From Lysobacterales bacterium (GTDB taxonomy: Bacteria; Pseudomonadota; Gammaproteobacteria; Xanthomonadales; Xanthomonadaceae): 64,000 nucleotides of DNA. Below, one piece after another: positions 24,547 through 33,673 of this stretch; the first letter of the stretch is position 1, and every line of letters starts with the position of its first letter. The stretch is taken from contig JADKCY010000002.1 of the NCBI GenBank assembly GCA_016718605.1, positions 372,001 through 436,000 of the forward strand, given 5' to 3'. A program made the position numbers and the translations under genes. A model generated the notes under the pieces. The model worked only from the letters and a program-made list of their open reading frames with translations. It ran no database searches and had not been told where the DNA came from.

Positions 24547-26121
24547 TCAGGGATAGTTTCGCCCGTTGATGGTGGCTTCAATCAATTCAGAGATGCCCTG
24601 GTCCTGGGTCACTTGTGGAGGAACGGCAAAGCCCCCAGTGGTCGTCACCGTCGTTGTGGTCTCGTACTCGGAACGAACCGGGCCGACGCTGGAGTGCGCC
24701 CATTGAATTGCCCGACCGTCGGTCACCGTCCTGACAGTGAAACCTGCAGCAGACACACTGCTCTCGATTTTCAACGTCGTATCAAACTTGCAGGCATTGC
24801 TGAAGCTGCCTGCGGGGGCGCTGGCGTTTTCGGTACCGATGCGTTTGGGCACTTCATGCACATTGATGTCGGCGGTGACGGCGACGCCTTGCGCGGTGTA
24901 GCGCGCACGGATCACGTAATCCAAGGTATCGGTATAGCCAACTGGCGTCGATCGCGGAATTTCAACCGGCGGTATGTACTCGAAGGTGCCATTCGCCTGC
25001 ACTTCCGGAATATAGCCTTCGCCGCCATGGTAAATGCGATGGGTGGCGGTTTGTTCCACGTACTCCTTGGTCACGCCCTGCGTACTACCGTCGGTGGGGC
25101 GATCTTCCAGCACGAACACTGGGTGGCCATTGAAGATGGACGTTCCGGCGACGCGTTGCTCTGTACCTGTGGTCTCGCCAACGTCACGAATAACGGTGCG
25201 ATTGCCGAGCGCCAGTGGTGGGAAGCACTCATCCGTCCCAGCGCCGGGTGGTGGCGTGGTGGTTGTCACGGTGCGGCATTGCGATACTGCATTGCCATAC
25301 TCGGCTCGGGAGATGGTTTTGGTCTGGCTTACCGAGCCAATCACGTAGCTGAACTGCCCACTGCCGCCATTGGCGAAACTCAGGGTAGCGGTTCCCACTT
25401 CTGGCGTACTCGTCGTTGCGGGCTGACCGTTGATCAGATGGTAAGGCGTGCCGGTTGCGCCCTGATAGATTTTTCCACGGAACACACCATCGCCTTCACG
25501 CGTGGTCACCGCCTGCAACCAGATGGGTTTGCGATCACTGCCGTAGGTGTACCAGGTGGCGACGGCCATGCTGCCGACGTGATTGATCTGCAATCCCCAC
25601 CCACTTTGCGTCGGGTCCCACCACATGGCGGTGTAGTTCGTGAAGCCGCTGATCGGTGCCGTGCTTGGCGAACACACCAAATCTTCATTTCCCCAGTCGA
25701 AACGGGTCAGCGACTTGCTTTGTTGGTGCCCACTGACGGTGTAGTCGAACGTCAAACTGTTGAAGTCGGGAAAGCGAAAGGTCGCGGTTCCAACTCGCGT
25801 GCCGGGATCCGAGGCTTGGCCATTGATTTGCGCATACGGCACGCCAGTAAAACTGTACACATCGCCAGCATAGCTGCCATCTGCTTGTTTGATCGCGCCG
25901 GACATGATGTACCACGTCGCCTTGCCGTCGTCGCCGTAGGTGAACCACGATGGCACCAGAAGGTTGCCCTGGTCGACCAGATAGACGCCCCAACCAGATT
26001 CGTCTGGACGCCACCACGCGCCGGTGTAGTCATCCACCGCTGAAGCCAGCGTAGGCAGCAGGGCTAGCACTGCTGCGGCGACTCGAAAACGCGATCTTGA
26101 CAAGCAATTGACACGACGCAT
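24547..26121 (-). CDS. Secreted protein with two tryptophan-rich repeats
   Basis: 524 aa. Signal peptide VAAAVLALLPTLASA. The first 270 residues hold two copies of the same module: YTGAWWRPDESGWGVYLVDQ (about residue 31) and YTAMWWDPTQSGWGLQINHV (about 160), each followed by a W(F/Y)TYG strand, a GxPYxxINGQ segment and a GTATxxF strand. Such WW-P-x-SGWG modules recur in Lysobacterales and Burkholderiales exoproteins of unknown role. The rest (about 290-524) is a beta-rich domain with no family I can name. It lies 46 bases downstream of nadC on the same strand, with its own terminator. Confidence 0.82.
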   Translation of the reverse strand: MRRVNCLSRSRFRVAAAVLALLPTLASAVDDYTGAWWRPDESGWGVYLVDQGNLLVPSWFTYGDDGKATWYIMSGAIKQADGSYAGDVYSFTGVPYAQINGQASDPGTRVGTATFRFPDFNSLTFDYTVSGHQQSKSLTRFDWGNEDLVCSPSTAPISGFTNYTAMWWDPTQSGWGLQINHVGSMAVATWYTYGSDRKPIWLQAVTTREGDGVFRGKIYQGATGTPYHLINGQPATTSTPEVGTATLSFANGGSGQFSYVIGSVSQTKTISRAEYGNAVSQCRTVTTTTPPPGAGTDECFPPLALGNRTVIRDVGETTGTEQRVAGTSIFNGHPVFVLEDRPTDGSTQGVTKEYVEQTATHRIYHGGEGYIPEVQANGTFEYIPPVEIPRSTPVGYTDTLDYVIRARYTAQGVAVTADINVHEVPKRIGTENASAPAGSFSNACKFDTTLKIESSVSAAGFTVRTVTDGRAIQWAHSSVGPVRSEYETTTTVTTTGGFAVPPQVTQDQGISELIEATINGRNYP

Positions 26122-26167
26122 GTGCAGTTCCCCTGAGCAGTTTGCAGGGCATACCTTGCAATGCGAG

Positions 26168-27064
26168 TCAGAGGCTCACCATCCCCCGATCAGGGGGTGG
26201 CAGCACACGCAAGGACAGGTCGACCGCCTGCACATGCTTGGTAAGACTGCCAACCGAAATGAAATCCACGCCGGTCGCGCCAATGCGCGACACATCGGCC
26301 AACGCCACGCCACCGGAAACCTCCAGCGGCACTCGCCCGGCAGTCAATGTGACGGCTTCGCACATCTCCGATTCGTCAAACTCATCCAGCAAAACACGAT
26401 CAACACGCGAATCAATGGCCTGCAGCAACTCCTGCAGCGATTCGACCTCGACAATGATTGGCAGACCGGGATGCAACGCTTTCGCCTGCGTGACGACGGC
26501 GGCAATCGAACCGGCCGCAGCAATGTGATTTTCCTTCACCATCACCGCATCAAACAACCCGACGCGATGGTTGATCCCGCCACCAACACGCACAGCGTAT
26601 TTCTGCGCAAGACGCAAACCCGGCAACGTCTTCCGCGTGTCGAGCACCCGTGTGTGCATGCCCTGCAGCGCAGCCACATACTGCGCTGTCGTGGTCGCCG
26701 TGGCGGAGAGTGTCTGCAGGAAATTCAGTGCCGTACGCTCGGCAGAAACCAGCGCACGACTTCGGCCACGCAGGCGACAAATCAGACTCCCTGCGGTGAC
26801 GCTCGCACCTTCCTGAACCTGCCATTCGATCTGAATTGCGGGATCAAGCACGAGAAAACAGGCATCGAACCATGGCCGTCCGGCGATTACCGCATTCGAC
26901 TTGCAACGCAATTCGGCAACGGCCGGCCGATCTGGCAACAGCGCCGCCGTGACATCACCCAACCCCAAGTCTTCCTCCAGCGCGCGCTGCACATCCAGAG
27001 CAACTCGCGCCGATTCCCGCGCAGTCAGTGTGATTAGCTCGCTCAAGGACAACTCAGAGCCCAA
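26168..27064 (-). CDS. nadC: Nicotinate-nucleotide pyrophosphorylase (carboxylating)
   Basis: About 298 aa. Conserved QPRTase segments are ALEEDLGLGDVTAALLPD, SAERTALNFLQTLSATAT, VLDTRKTLPGLRLAQKYAV, GGGINHRVGLFDAVMVKEN and VDFISVGSLTKHV. The enzyme condenses quinolinate with PRPP to form nicotinate mononucleotide in NAD synthesis. No ATG occurs near the expected start; the frame begins with TTG codons (27064, 27052 or 27046), one of which is probably used and coupled to the upstream Trm112-like gene that it overlaps by 11 bases. The exact start is therefore uncertain. Confidence 0.93.
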   Translation of the reverse strand: MGSELSLSELITLTARESARVALDVQRALEEDLGLGDVTAALLPDRPAVAELRCKSNAVIAGRPWFDACFLVLDPAIQIEWQVQEGASVTAGSLICRLRGRSRALVSAERTALNFLQTLSATATTTAQYVAALQGMHTRVLDTRKTLPGLRLAQKYAVRVGGGINHRVGLFDAVMVKENHIAAAGSIAAVVTQAKALHPGLPIIVEVESLQELLQAIDSRVDRVLLDEFDESEMCEAVTLTAGRVPLEVSGGVALADVSRIGATGVDFISVGSLTKHVQAVDLSLRVLPPPDRGMVSL

Positions 27065-27317
27065 GCAGATCCAATTCGATGGCCTCTTCGATCAGCAGCA
27101 CGGGAATACCATCGTCAATCCGATAGGCACGCTTGCCATCGGCCGTGACCAGCGCCTCGCTGACGGTCTGGCTCAGTGCCGCGCCATCGTGCTGCTTGAC
27201 ACTGCCTGCGGCGATCGCCGCATTGAGCGTATCGAGCCGTTCGCGCGGCAGCATCTGCAAGGGTTGGCGGCTGAGCGGACAGCACAGGATGTCGAGCAGA
27301 CGTTTATCGATTGGCAT
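27054..27317 (-). CDS. Trm112-family small zinc-binding-like protein
   Basis: 87 aa from the ATG at 27317 (GAAGGAC upstream). The N-terminus MPIDKRLLDILCCPLSRQPL and the C-terminal RIDDGIPVLLIEEA are the hallmarks of the Trm112/YcaR family. Of the zinc-ligand cysteines only the CC pair near residue 12 is present, as in many bacterial members. The eukaryotic relative activates methyltransferases; the bacterial role is not established. It overlaps nadC downstream, and is divergent from purE. Confidence 0.85.
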   Translation of the reverse strand: MPIDKRLLDILCCPLSRQPLQMLPRERLDTLNAAIAAGSVKQHDGAALSQTVSEALVTADGKRAYRIDDGIPVLLIEEAIELDLLGL

Positions 27318-27448
27318 GGGGTGCGTCCTTCTCTGCAATCGGCGGATTGTCGCAATCGTCCGTACGCAATGCAAAGCACACTGTAGCGAGGACGTCGGCG
27401 CGCAAGCCGACTAGACTATGCGCCCGACTCAGCCGCAAGGGCATCAGC

Positions 27449-27967
27449 GTGGCCACATCCACTGTCGCACCGCGCGTAGGCGTGGTGATGGGTTCGCGAT
27501 CCGACTGGGAAACGATGCAACACGCCGTGCAGCGTCTGGAAGCGCTTGGTGTGCCGCATGAGGTGCAGGTGGTTTCCGCACATCGCACGCCGGATCTGCT
27601 GTTTGCCTACGCTGAATCGGCCCAGGCACGCGGACTGCGCGCCATCATTGCGGGTGCGGGAGGTGCGGCACATTTACCCGGCATGATCGCCGCGAAAACC
27701 ACCGTGCCGGTGCTCGGTGTCCCGGTGCAATCCAAGGCCCTCAACGGACTCGATTCACTGCTGTCCATCGTGCAGATGCCCGCCGGCATTCCAGTAGCGA
27801 CCTTTGCTATCGGTCAGGCAGGTGCCGCCAATGCGGGTCTGTTCGCTGCTGCCATGCTTGCCGCCGACGATGCGCAGATTGCCGCCGCGCTGGCCGCGTT
27901 CCGCAAACGGCAGACCGAGGACGTTCTGGCACATGCGGATCCTCGCCTGCCCTTGGGTGGCGCATGA
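27449..27967 (+). CDS. purE: N5-carboxyaminoimidazole ribonucleotide mutase
   Basis: 172 aa. The GTG at 27449 is preceded by AAGGG and gives the normal length; the frame is open further upstream but that part looks non-coding. Family motifs are VVMGSRSDWETM, VVSAHRTPDLLFAYAE, IIAGAGGAAHLPGMIA and VLGVPVQSKALNGLDSLLSI. The enzyme converts N5-CAIR to CAIR in de novo purine synthesis. It overlaps purK by four bases (ATGA), so the two are translationally coupled. Confidence 0.95.
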   Translation: MATSTVAPRVGVVMGSRSDWETMQHAVQRLEALGVPHEVQVVSAHRTPDLLFAYAESAQARGLRAIIAGAGGAAHLPGMIAAKTTVPVLGVPVQSKALNGLDSLLSIVQMPAGIPVATFAIGQAGAANAGLFAAAMLAADDAQIAAALAAFRKRQTEDVLAHADPRLPLGGA

Positions 27968-29133
27968 GCGCTCGCGAACTGGTCCGCGTCGGCATTCTGG
28001 GCGGCGGGCAATTGGCGCGCATGCTGGCGCTCGCGGGCGCACCGCTGGGTGCAAAGTTCCTGATGCTGGATACCGATGCGAACGCCTGTGGCGGGCAAGT
28101 CGCCGCCCTGATGCATGCCGATTATCGTGACCATGATGCCCTCGCCCGCTTCGCCAACCAGGTCGACTTTGCGACCTTCGATTTTGAAAACGTGCCCGCC
28201 GACAGCGCGCATTGGCTGGCCGAACGCATTCCGGTGTACCCCAATCCCCGCGCATTGGCCGTAGCGCAGGATCGCTTGGCCGAAAAAACCCTGTTCCAAT
28301 CCTTGGGCATTGGCACGCCCGCCTTCCGCGCGGTCGATACACTGGCCGAGTTGCGCGCGGCAGTGAGCGAGATCGGCGTACCCAGCATCCTCAAGACCCG
28401 ACGTTTGGGTTACGACGGCAAAGGTCAGTACCGCCTGCGCAACGTAGAGGACGTGGACGCCGCATGGGTGGCGCTGTCGGGCGGACGGGATTCAGCGAGC
28501 CTGATTCTGGAGAGTTTTGTGCGCTTTCAGCGCGAACTGTCGGTGATCGCGGTGCGCTCGCGCAGTGGCGAGTTCCGCCACTGGCCCTTGACCCGCAACT
28601 GGCATCACGAGGGCGTGTTGTCACTCAGTCTGGCGCCCGCTTCGGTGACCGATACGATGACTGCCGAGGCGCTCAACTATGCCAAGGCGGTGGCCGATCA
28701 ACTCGACTACGTTGGCGTGTTTGCACTGGAGTTGTTCGAGGTCGACGGTCGTCTGCTAGCCAACGAAATGGCACCGCGCGTGCACAACTCGGGGCACTGG
28801 ACGATCGAAGGTGCCGAATGCAGCCAGTTCGAAAACCACCTGCGCGCCGTGATGGGTTTACCACTGGGTGACACCGCCGCACGCGGCTACAGTGCCATGC
28901 TCAACTGGATCGGGGATCTGCCGGACGAGCAGGCAGCGCTTGCCATCCCGGGTGTGCATTGGCATGACTATGGAAAATCCTCGCGCCCGGGTCGCAAGGT
29001 GGGCCACGCCACCGTTTGCGGACACGATCCCGACCAGCTGCAAAGTCGACTTCAGCGTTTGGGTGTCGCATTGGATCGAGAGACTCAAGTTGCGCCTGCC
29101 CTTGGCGTGATGCGCTCCAGTCGCATTGCCTGA
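27964..29133 (+). CDS. purK: 5-(carboxyamino)imidazole ribonucleotide synthase
   Basis: 389 aa, ATP-grasp enzyme. Motifs: GILGGGQLARMLALAGAPLG (N-terminal pre-ATP-grasp), SILKTRRLGYDGKGQYRL (ATP-binding loop), LFEVDGRLLANEMAPRVHNS and GHWTIEGAECSQFENHLRAV (C-terminal catalytic region). It carboxylates AIR with bicarbonate and ATP to N5-CAIR, the substrate of PurE. The ATG overlaps the purE stop, so both products are made from one mRNA. Confidence 0.96.
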   Translation: MSARELVRVGILGGGQLARMLALAGAPLGAKFLMLDTDANACGGQVAALMHADYRDHDALARFANQVDFATFDFENVPADSAHWLAERIPVYPNPRALAVAQDRLAEKTLFQSLGIGTPAFRAVDTLAELRAAVSEIGVPSILKTRRLGYDGKGQYRLRNVEDVDAAWVALSGGRDSASLILESFVRFQRELSVIAVRSRSGEFRHWPLTRNWHHEGVLSLSLAPASVTDTMTAEALNYAKAVADQLDYVGVFALELFEVDGRLLANEMAPRVHNSGHWTIEGAECSQFENHLRAVMGLPLGDTAARGYSAMLNWIGDLPDEQAALAIPGVHWHDYGKSSRPGRKVGHATVCGHDPDQLQSRLQRLGVALDRETQVAPALGVMRSSRIA

Positions 29134-29175
29134 GCCTACCCACTTACCCGCAGACATTCCCAGGATTTGGCACTA

Positions 29176-29888
29176 ATGCAGACAACTGAAGCCAACCCGC
29201 TCCGAACCTACTTCGACAACAATCCCGGACGGTTGATGTCGAAGTGGGATCACTACCTCGATGTGTACCATCGCCACTTTGCCCGTTTTCGCGGACGCGC
29301 TTGCACCATCGTCGAGTTCGGCGTGTTCCATGGCGGTTCGTTGCAGATGTGGCGCGACTACTTTGGCCCGCAGTGTCGCGTGGTTGGCGTGGACATCAAC
29401 CCAAGACTGATCGAGCTTGGCGAGCCTGGCATCGAGATATTCATTGGCGATCAAGCCAATCGGCAATTCCTGCGCGAATTGGCCACCAAGGTCGGCCCGA
29501 TCGACATCTTGCTCGATGATGGCGGCCACCAGATGAACCAGCAAATTGCCACAATCGAAGAACTTTACAGCCATGTAAAACCCGACGGTGTGATTCTCGT
29601 TGAAGACACGCACACCAGCTACTGGCGCAGCCATGGTGGCGGCCTGAGATCAACCTATACCTTCATGGAGTTCGCCAAGCGCTTGGTTGATGAACTGAAT
29701 GCCTGGCATAGCCGGGACACGCACAGCTTTCCCGTTGGCCCGTTCACGCAAACAACGCAATCCATGCATTTCTACGACAGTGTCGTGGTGATCGAAAAAG
29801 GCCCCACCCGCAGCCGCATGAGCGCCAAAGTGGCGTGCCGAGTTTCGACCCCAATCGATTGGTCAACGAAACCCTTCCCAGTCGATGA
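29176..29888 (+). pseudogene. Class I SAM-dependent methyltransferase (cephalosporin-hydroxylase-like) with a frameshift near the 3' end
   Basis: About 237 codons after correction. The fold is clear: IVEFGVFHGGSLQMWRDYFG (SAM-binding motif I), VVGVDINPRL, IDILLDDGGHQMNQQI, VKPDGVILVEDTHTSYWRSH and MHFYDSVVVIEKG. The frame then reads past its expected end for about 780 bases across the antisense of the next gene. Shifting frame at the AAAAAGGCCCC run (29795-29805) gives a natural tail, QSGVPSFDPNRLVNETLPSR and a TGA at 29886-29888, with the short G-x-P-S-F finish expected for the family. One base missing in the homopolymer explains this; a sequencing error is as likely as a real mutation. Substrate unknown, glycan-type acceptors are common in this family. 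Confidence 0.7.
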
Positions 29889-29910
29889 TTGCGTTGTAAC
29901 TTGCGGGCGA

Positions 29911-30639
29911 TCAGCGTTGCTCGACGCGCACCAACCGCATTTCGAAAGCATCCTCGCCTTCTTCGCGTTGCAGCACACGAACAGGCGTGGGAATACCGAG
30001 CTCGCGACTGATCCACACGGTGGTATCTTTCTGGTGCTCGCCTTCGCCGCGGTTGTACGTCAGTGGCTGCGCGCGAAAACGCCCGGCAGGCACATCCACC
30101 ACTTCTTCGGCGCGCGCAATATAGGCCACCGCTTTGGCCTTGCCGCGCTCGACCAGGTGATAGCGCAGCCCTACTCCGGCGGCAATGCCTGCGCCAGCTT
30201 CGCGGCTGACCAGCAGATTCAGTGCCTGTCCACTGACACTGTCCTCTTGCAGCGTGACGGGGCCACGCTGATCGGATTTGACATCGCCGCTCCAACGAAC
30301 TTCCCGGCGCGTCCAGTCAAAGTGGGTCTCGATGACTTTGCGCTTGAACACCACGCCGCCTTCGCTGTGCGCGGACAGCGCAATGAGGCGGTCACCATCT
30401 TCGCGCAACAGCGTGGACTGCTGCATCTCAAAACCCGCCATGCGTGCCAAACCGGAAGTGCCACGCACATTCATGTCGTACCGCCACTGGCCAGGACCTG
30501 CCGAAGACAGTTGCAGACTGGCTTCGCCTTGCGCTTTGCCGCCTTCGAACACTTGGTAGTAGGCAGTAAAGGGCTCCAGCGTGGCCGCTGGCGTCGCTCC
30601 GGTCATCAGTGCACCCAGCCAAAAAATCACACCACGCAT
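29911..30639 (-). CDS. DUF3108 domain-containing exported protein
   Basis: 242 aa. Signal peptide MRGVIFWLGALMTGATPAAT. The rest is the beta-rich DUF3108 fold: PFTAYYQVFEGGKAQGEASL at the start, GLARMAGFEMQQSTLLREDG, and the closing WISRELGIPTPVRVLQREEG. The family is periplasmic and of unknown function, and is regularly encoded downstream of purM-purN in gammaproteobacteria. It overlaps purN by 13 bases, which supports a shared transcript. The opposite-strand extension of the methyltransferase over this gene is an artefact of a frameshift. Confidence 0.88.
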   Translation of the reverse strand: MRGVIFWLGALMTGATPAATLEPFTAYYQVFEGGKAQGEASLQLSSAGPGQWRYDMNVRGTSGLARMAGFEMQQSTLLREDGDRLIALSAHSEGGVVFKRKVIETHFDWTRREVRWSGDVKSDQRGPVTLQEDSVSGQALNLLVSREAGAGIAAGVGLRYHLVERGKAKAVAYIARAEEVVDVPAGRFRAQPLTYNRGEGEHQKDTTVWISRELGIPTPVRVLQREEGEDAFEMRLVRVEQR

Positions 30640-31316
30640 TGCGGATCACCTGTTCGAAGTTGACCGTCATGGTCCAGCCACAACGGTGTGGCGAGTGTGT
30701 TGTCGCCGAACTGAATGGCCGCTGGCGAGCAACGCAGATCGCCTTTTACCCAAGCGGATAACACGGCTACCAACAAGCGTCGCTCGACGCTGCGTACGCG
30801 GGCTTCCAGCGTTGCCGGATCATCCTCGACACGGATACCGACGTGCACCTGGGCGATGATCGGACCGTCATCCAGTTCGGCGGTCACCAGATGCACGCTC
30901 GCACCGTGGCTGCGATCACCCGCATCCAGTGCCGCACGATGGGTATGCAGGCCGCGATGCTTGGGCAGCAGCGAAGGATGCAGGTTGATCATGCGACCGG
31001 CGAAGCGCCGCGTGCTGGCCGCTTCGATGATGCGCATGTAGCCCGCACAGATCACCAGATCGGGCTGCGATTCCGCCACCCGCGCGAATAGTGCTGCATC
31101 GTGCGCAGCGCGATTGGCAAAGCCCTTCGGCGACAGCGCACAGACCGGCATGCCGGCGCGCAAGGCGTGCTCCAGCGCGGCCGCAGCGGGCTTGTCGGAA
31201 AACAGCCCGACAAACTGCACGGGCAACTGCCCTACGCGCTGTGCTTCGATCAGTGCATGCAGCGTGCTACCGGCACCCGATGCCAGCACGGCCACGCGCG
31301 GCAATGCGTCCTGCAT
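30627..31316 (-). CDS. purN: Phosphoribosylglycinamide formyltransferase
   Basis: 229 aa. Motifs: VAVLASGAGSTLHALIEA (nucleotide loop), LVICAGYMRIIEA, MINLHPSLLPKHRGLHTH with the catalytic His and the Asn in the expected place, and GASVHLVTAELDDGPIIAQV with the catalytic Asp. It transfers a formyl group from 10-formyl-THF to GAR in purine synthesis. The chain is longer than E. coli PurN (212 aa) by a short C-terminal tail. The ATG at 31316 follows the purM stop after one base, so translation is coupled. Confidence 0.95.
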   Translation of the reverse strand: MQDALPRVAVLASGAGSTLHALIEAQRVGQLPVQFVGLFSDKPAAAALEHALRAGMPVCALSPKGFANRAAHDAALFARVAESQPDLVICAGYMRIIEAASTRRFAGRMINLHPSLLPKHRGLHTHRAALDAGDRSHGASVHLVTAELDDGPIIAQVHVGIRVEDDPATLEARVRSVERRLLVAVLSAWVKGDLRCSPAAIQFGDNTLATPLWLDHDGQLRTGDPQCVV

Positions 31317-31317
31317 G

Positions 31318-32373
31318 TCAGCGGATATGGACGCGGTGCTCACCGCTGGCTCGCACCACGCGTCCAATCTCCCAATGCGCCAACCCCAGCCCGCGCAAAT
31401 CGGCGGATATCGCAGCAACGGCGGCCTCCGGCACGATCAGGGTGTAGCCAATGCCGCAATTAAAGGTGCGCCACATCTCACGTTGCGCCACCGCGCCTTC
31501 GCGCTGCAGCCAATCGAACAGCGGTGGCAACGGCCAAGTGCTGCTGTCGATGTCCAGACCCAAGCCATCCGGAATGACACGAATGATGTTCTCGTCCAAG
31601 CCGCCGCCGGTGATGTGCGCCATCGCATGGATGCCCTGCGGCTGCGCGCCCGGATTGTGCGCGGCGAGCAACTGCAGGACGGGTTTGACATAGATGACGG
31701 TGGGCGCCATCAGCGCATCGGCCAATGCGACCCCGCCGATATCGAGATCAAACGGCCGACCGGCGCGATCCACAATCCGCCGAATCAAGGAATAGCCGTT
31801 CGAGTGCGCGCCGCTCGACGCAATGCCGAGGATAACATTGCCTTCGCGAACGGCGCTGCCATCCAGTACAGCGGATTTTTCCACCGCGCCAACGCAAAAT
31901 CCCGCCAGATCGTATTCGCCCGGCGAATACATGTCGGGCATCTCGGCGGTTTCGCCACCGATCAGCGCGCAACCCGCCAGTTCACAGCCCTTGGCGATGC
32001 CGGAGATGACACTGACCGTGGTGTCGACATCGAGTTTACCGGTGGCGAAATAGTCGAGAAAAAACAGCGACTCGGCACCCTGTACCAGCACATCGTTGAC
32101 GCACATGCCGACCAGATCGATGCCGATGCTGTCGTGCCGGTTCAACTGCTGGGCCAGCTTCAGCTTGGTACCGACGCCGTCGGTGCCGGACACCAGCACC
32201 GGCTCGCGATATTTGCCCGCCAGATTGAACAGGGCACCGAATCCGCCCAGCCCGCCCATCACCTCGGGGCGTGTGGTGCGCTTCACCAAGGGTCCAATCC
32301 GGCGCACCAGTTCATTGCCCGCATCGATATCGACACCGGCATCGCGATAGGTCAGGGAAGTGGGAGCAGTCAC
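31318..32373 (-). CDS. purM: Phosphoribosylformylglycinamidine cyclo-ligase
   Basis: 351 aa, beginning with a GTG at 32373. Motifs: LTYRDAGVDIDAGNELVRRI, GTDGVGTKLKLAQQLNRHDS, DYFATGKLDVDTTVSVISGI, LIGGETAEMPDMYSPGEYDL and GLDENIIRVIP. It closes the imidazole ring, converting FGAM to AIR with ATP. First gene of the purM-purN-DUF3108 operon. Divergent from the DUF2066 gene, with an 87-base gap. Confidence 0.97.
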   Translation of the reverse strand: MTAPTSLTYRDAGVDIDAGNELVRRIGPLVKRTTRPEVMGGLGGFGALFNLAGKYREPVLVSGTDGVGTKLKLAQQLNRHDSIGIDLVGMCVNDVLVQGAESLFFLDYFATGKLDVDTTVSVISGIAKGCELAGCALIGGETAEMPDMYSPGEYDLAGFCVGAVEKSAVLDGSAVREGNVILGIASSGAHSNGYSLIRRIVDRAGRPFDLDIGGVALADALMAPTVIYVKPVLQLLAAHNPGAQPQGIHAMAHITGGGLDENIIRVIPDGLGLDIDSSTWPLPPLFDWLQREGAVAQREMWRTFNCGIGYTLIVPEAAVAAISADLRGLGLAHWEIGRVVRASGEHRVHIR

Positions 32374-32460
32374 GACGGCGCACCAAACAAAGGGGCGCGA
32401 ATGATAGCAGGGCGGTTAAACTCAGGGCCTTCGCCACGCTGGAAATCCCCCGTGCCGCAC

Positions 32461-33552
32461 ATGCCCAACCTCACATTCCTCCCGCCTGCGGCATCGCCGC
32501 GTCGCGTCCTGCTGTCATTGTTCGCTGTTGTCTTGCTGCTGCTGGCGAGTCTTGGTGCCCGCGCACAGAGCATCGATTTGTACGAGGGTGAAACGCCCGT
32601 CGAAGACCAGTCGGAAGCCGCGCGTGCAGCGGCACTGCCGCGCGCTCTGGCAAATGTCGCGATCAAGCTGAGCGGCGATCCGCAAGCCGCGCAGAATGCG
32701 GCCATTGCGGCGTCCCTGGGGCAAGCTGCGCAGTGGATGCTGGACTACCGCTATCGCGAGGAAGCCCGGGTTGAAAACGGTGTTTCCTTGCGCACCCTGT
32801 CGCTAATTGCACGCTTTCAGCCAGAGCCAGTGGACGCTTGGTTGCGCGACTCAGGCCTGGTGTTGTGGTCATCGCCCCGTCCAGCCATCACCGTATGGCT
32901 CGGCATTGACGACGGTCGTGGGGCACGTCTGGTGGCTGAATCGCAAGCCCAGGCCGTAGTCGCGCTGACCCGCCGTGCGGCAGATCGTGGCATCGCCCTG
33001 CTCTATCCACTCCTCGATATCGAGGACCAGAGCGCCATCCAGGTGGATCAGGTGTGGCGCGAAGATCTAACCACCTTGCGCACTGCCAGTGAACGCTATG
33101 GCAATCGCGCAGTGCTGGCCGGACGCCTGCAGCGCAACGACAACGGCTGGTCGGCAAGCTGGCTGCTGCTTGACGCAGCCGACGCCGTGCAGCGTTGGTC
33201 GGATGCTGGTCCCGACGCCACGGCGCTGCTGGCGCGCGCGGGTGACGCCGCAGTGGATGCGATTGCCAAACGCTATGCCCGCACGGCCTTGATCGGGCAG
33301 CCGGGGCGCTATGCCATTGCGGTCAGCGATATTCGCTCCGCGCCTGATTTCGCCCGCCTGATGGCTCACCTGCGCAGCCTGGCGCTGGTCCGCGACATTC
33401 GCGTGAAGGGGACGCGCGATGGTGAACTCCAACTGGAACTCGACCTGGCCGCCGGACTGGAATCACTGAACGCCGCATTGGCGGTATCGCGTCAACTGCA
33501 ACCGCTTGGCGCGCAGGACGATGCGGTCCCACGCTATCGCTGGCAGCCTTGA
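32461..33552 (+). CDS. DUF2066 domain-containing exported protein
   Basis: 363 aa from the ATG at 32461. Signal peptide LLSLFAVVLLLLASLGARA. The DUF2066 pattern is visible as QSIDLYEGETPVEDQSEAAR, AALPRALANVAIKLSGDP, and the beta/alpha segments AITVWLGIDDGRGARLVA and NRAVLAGRLQRNDNGWSASW. It is periplasmic or membrane-associated with no known function. The conserved neighbour order purM (divergent), DUF2066, PerM-like transporter, Hda occurs in many gammaproteobacteria and is intact here. Confidence 0.9.
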   Translation: MPNLTFLPPAASPRRVLLSLFAVVLLLLASLGARAQSIDLYEGETPVEDQSEAARAAALPRALANVAIKLSGDPQAAQNAAIAASLGQAAQWMLDYRYREEARVENGVSLRTLSLIARFQPEPVDAWLRDSGLVLWSSPRPAITVWLGIDDGRGARLVAESQAQAVVALTRRAADRGIALLYPLLDIEDQSAIQVDQVWREDLTTLRTASERYGNRAVLAGRLQRNDNGWSASWLLLDAADAVQRWSDAGPDATALLARAGDAAVDAIAKRYARTALIGQPGRYAIAVSDIRSAPDFARLMAHLRSLALVRDIRVKGTRDGELQLELDLAAGLESLNAALAVSRQLQPLGAQDDAVPRYRWQP

Positions 33553-33673
33553 GTTGTCATAAAGGTCACGCACCATCGCAATGCGACGTCCACTGCGCGC
33601 GAATTGTTGCTGCACGCGATGAGGCGGCGGCAACCTGCCATCCATTTCAACGACCGACACTCGGGATTTCACG

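Noticed and set aside
24418..26043. Plus-strand frame of 541 codons
   Set aside because: Antisense of the secreted repeat protein, which has a signal peptide, repeats and a terminator on the minus strand.
29889..30663. Extension of the methyltransferase frame over about 260 more codons
   Set aside because: It is the exact antisense of the clear DUF3108 gene and lacks family features; a one-base shift gives a natural end at 29888.
31114..32460. Long plus-strand frame continuous with the DUF2066 gene
   Set aside because: It is antisense to purM and purN; the signal peptide of the DUF2066 protein begins at 32461.
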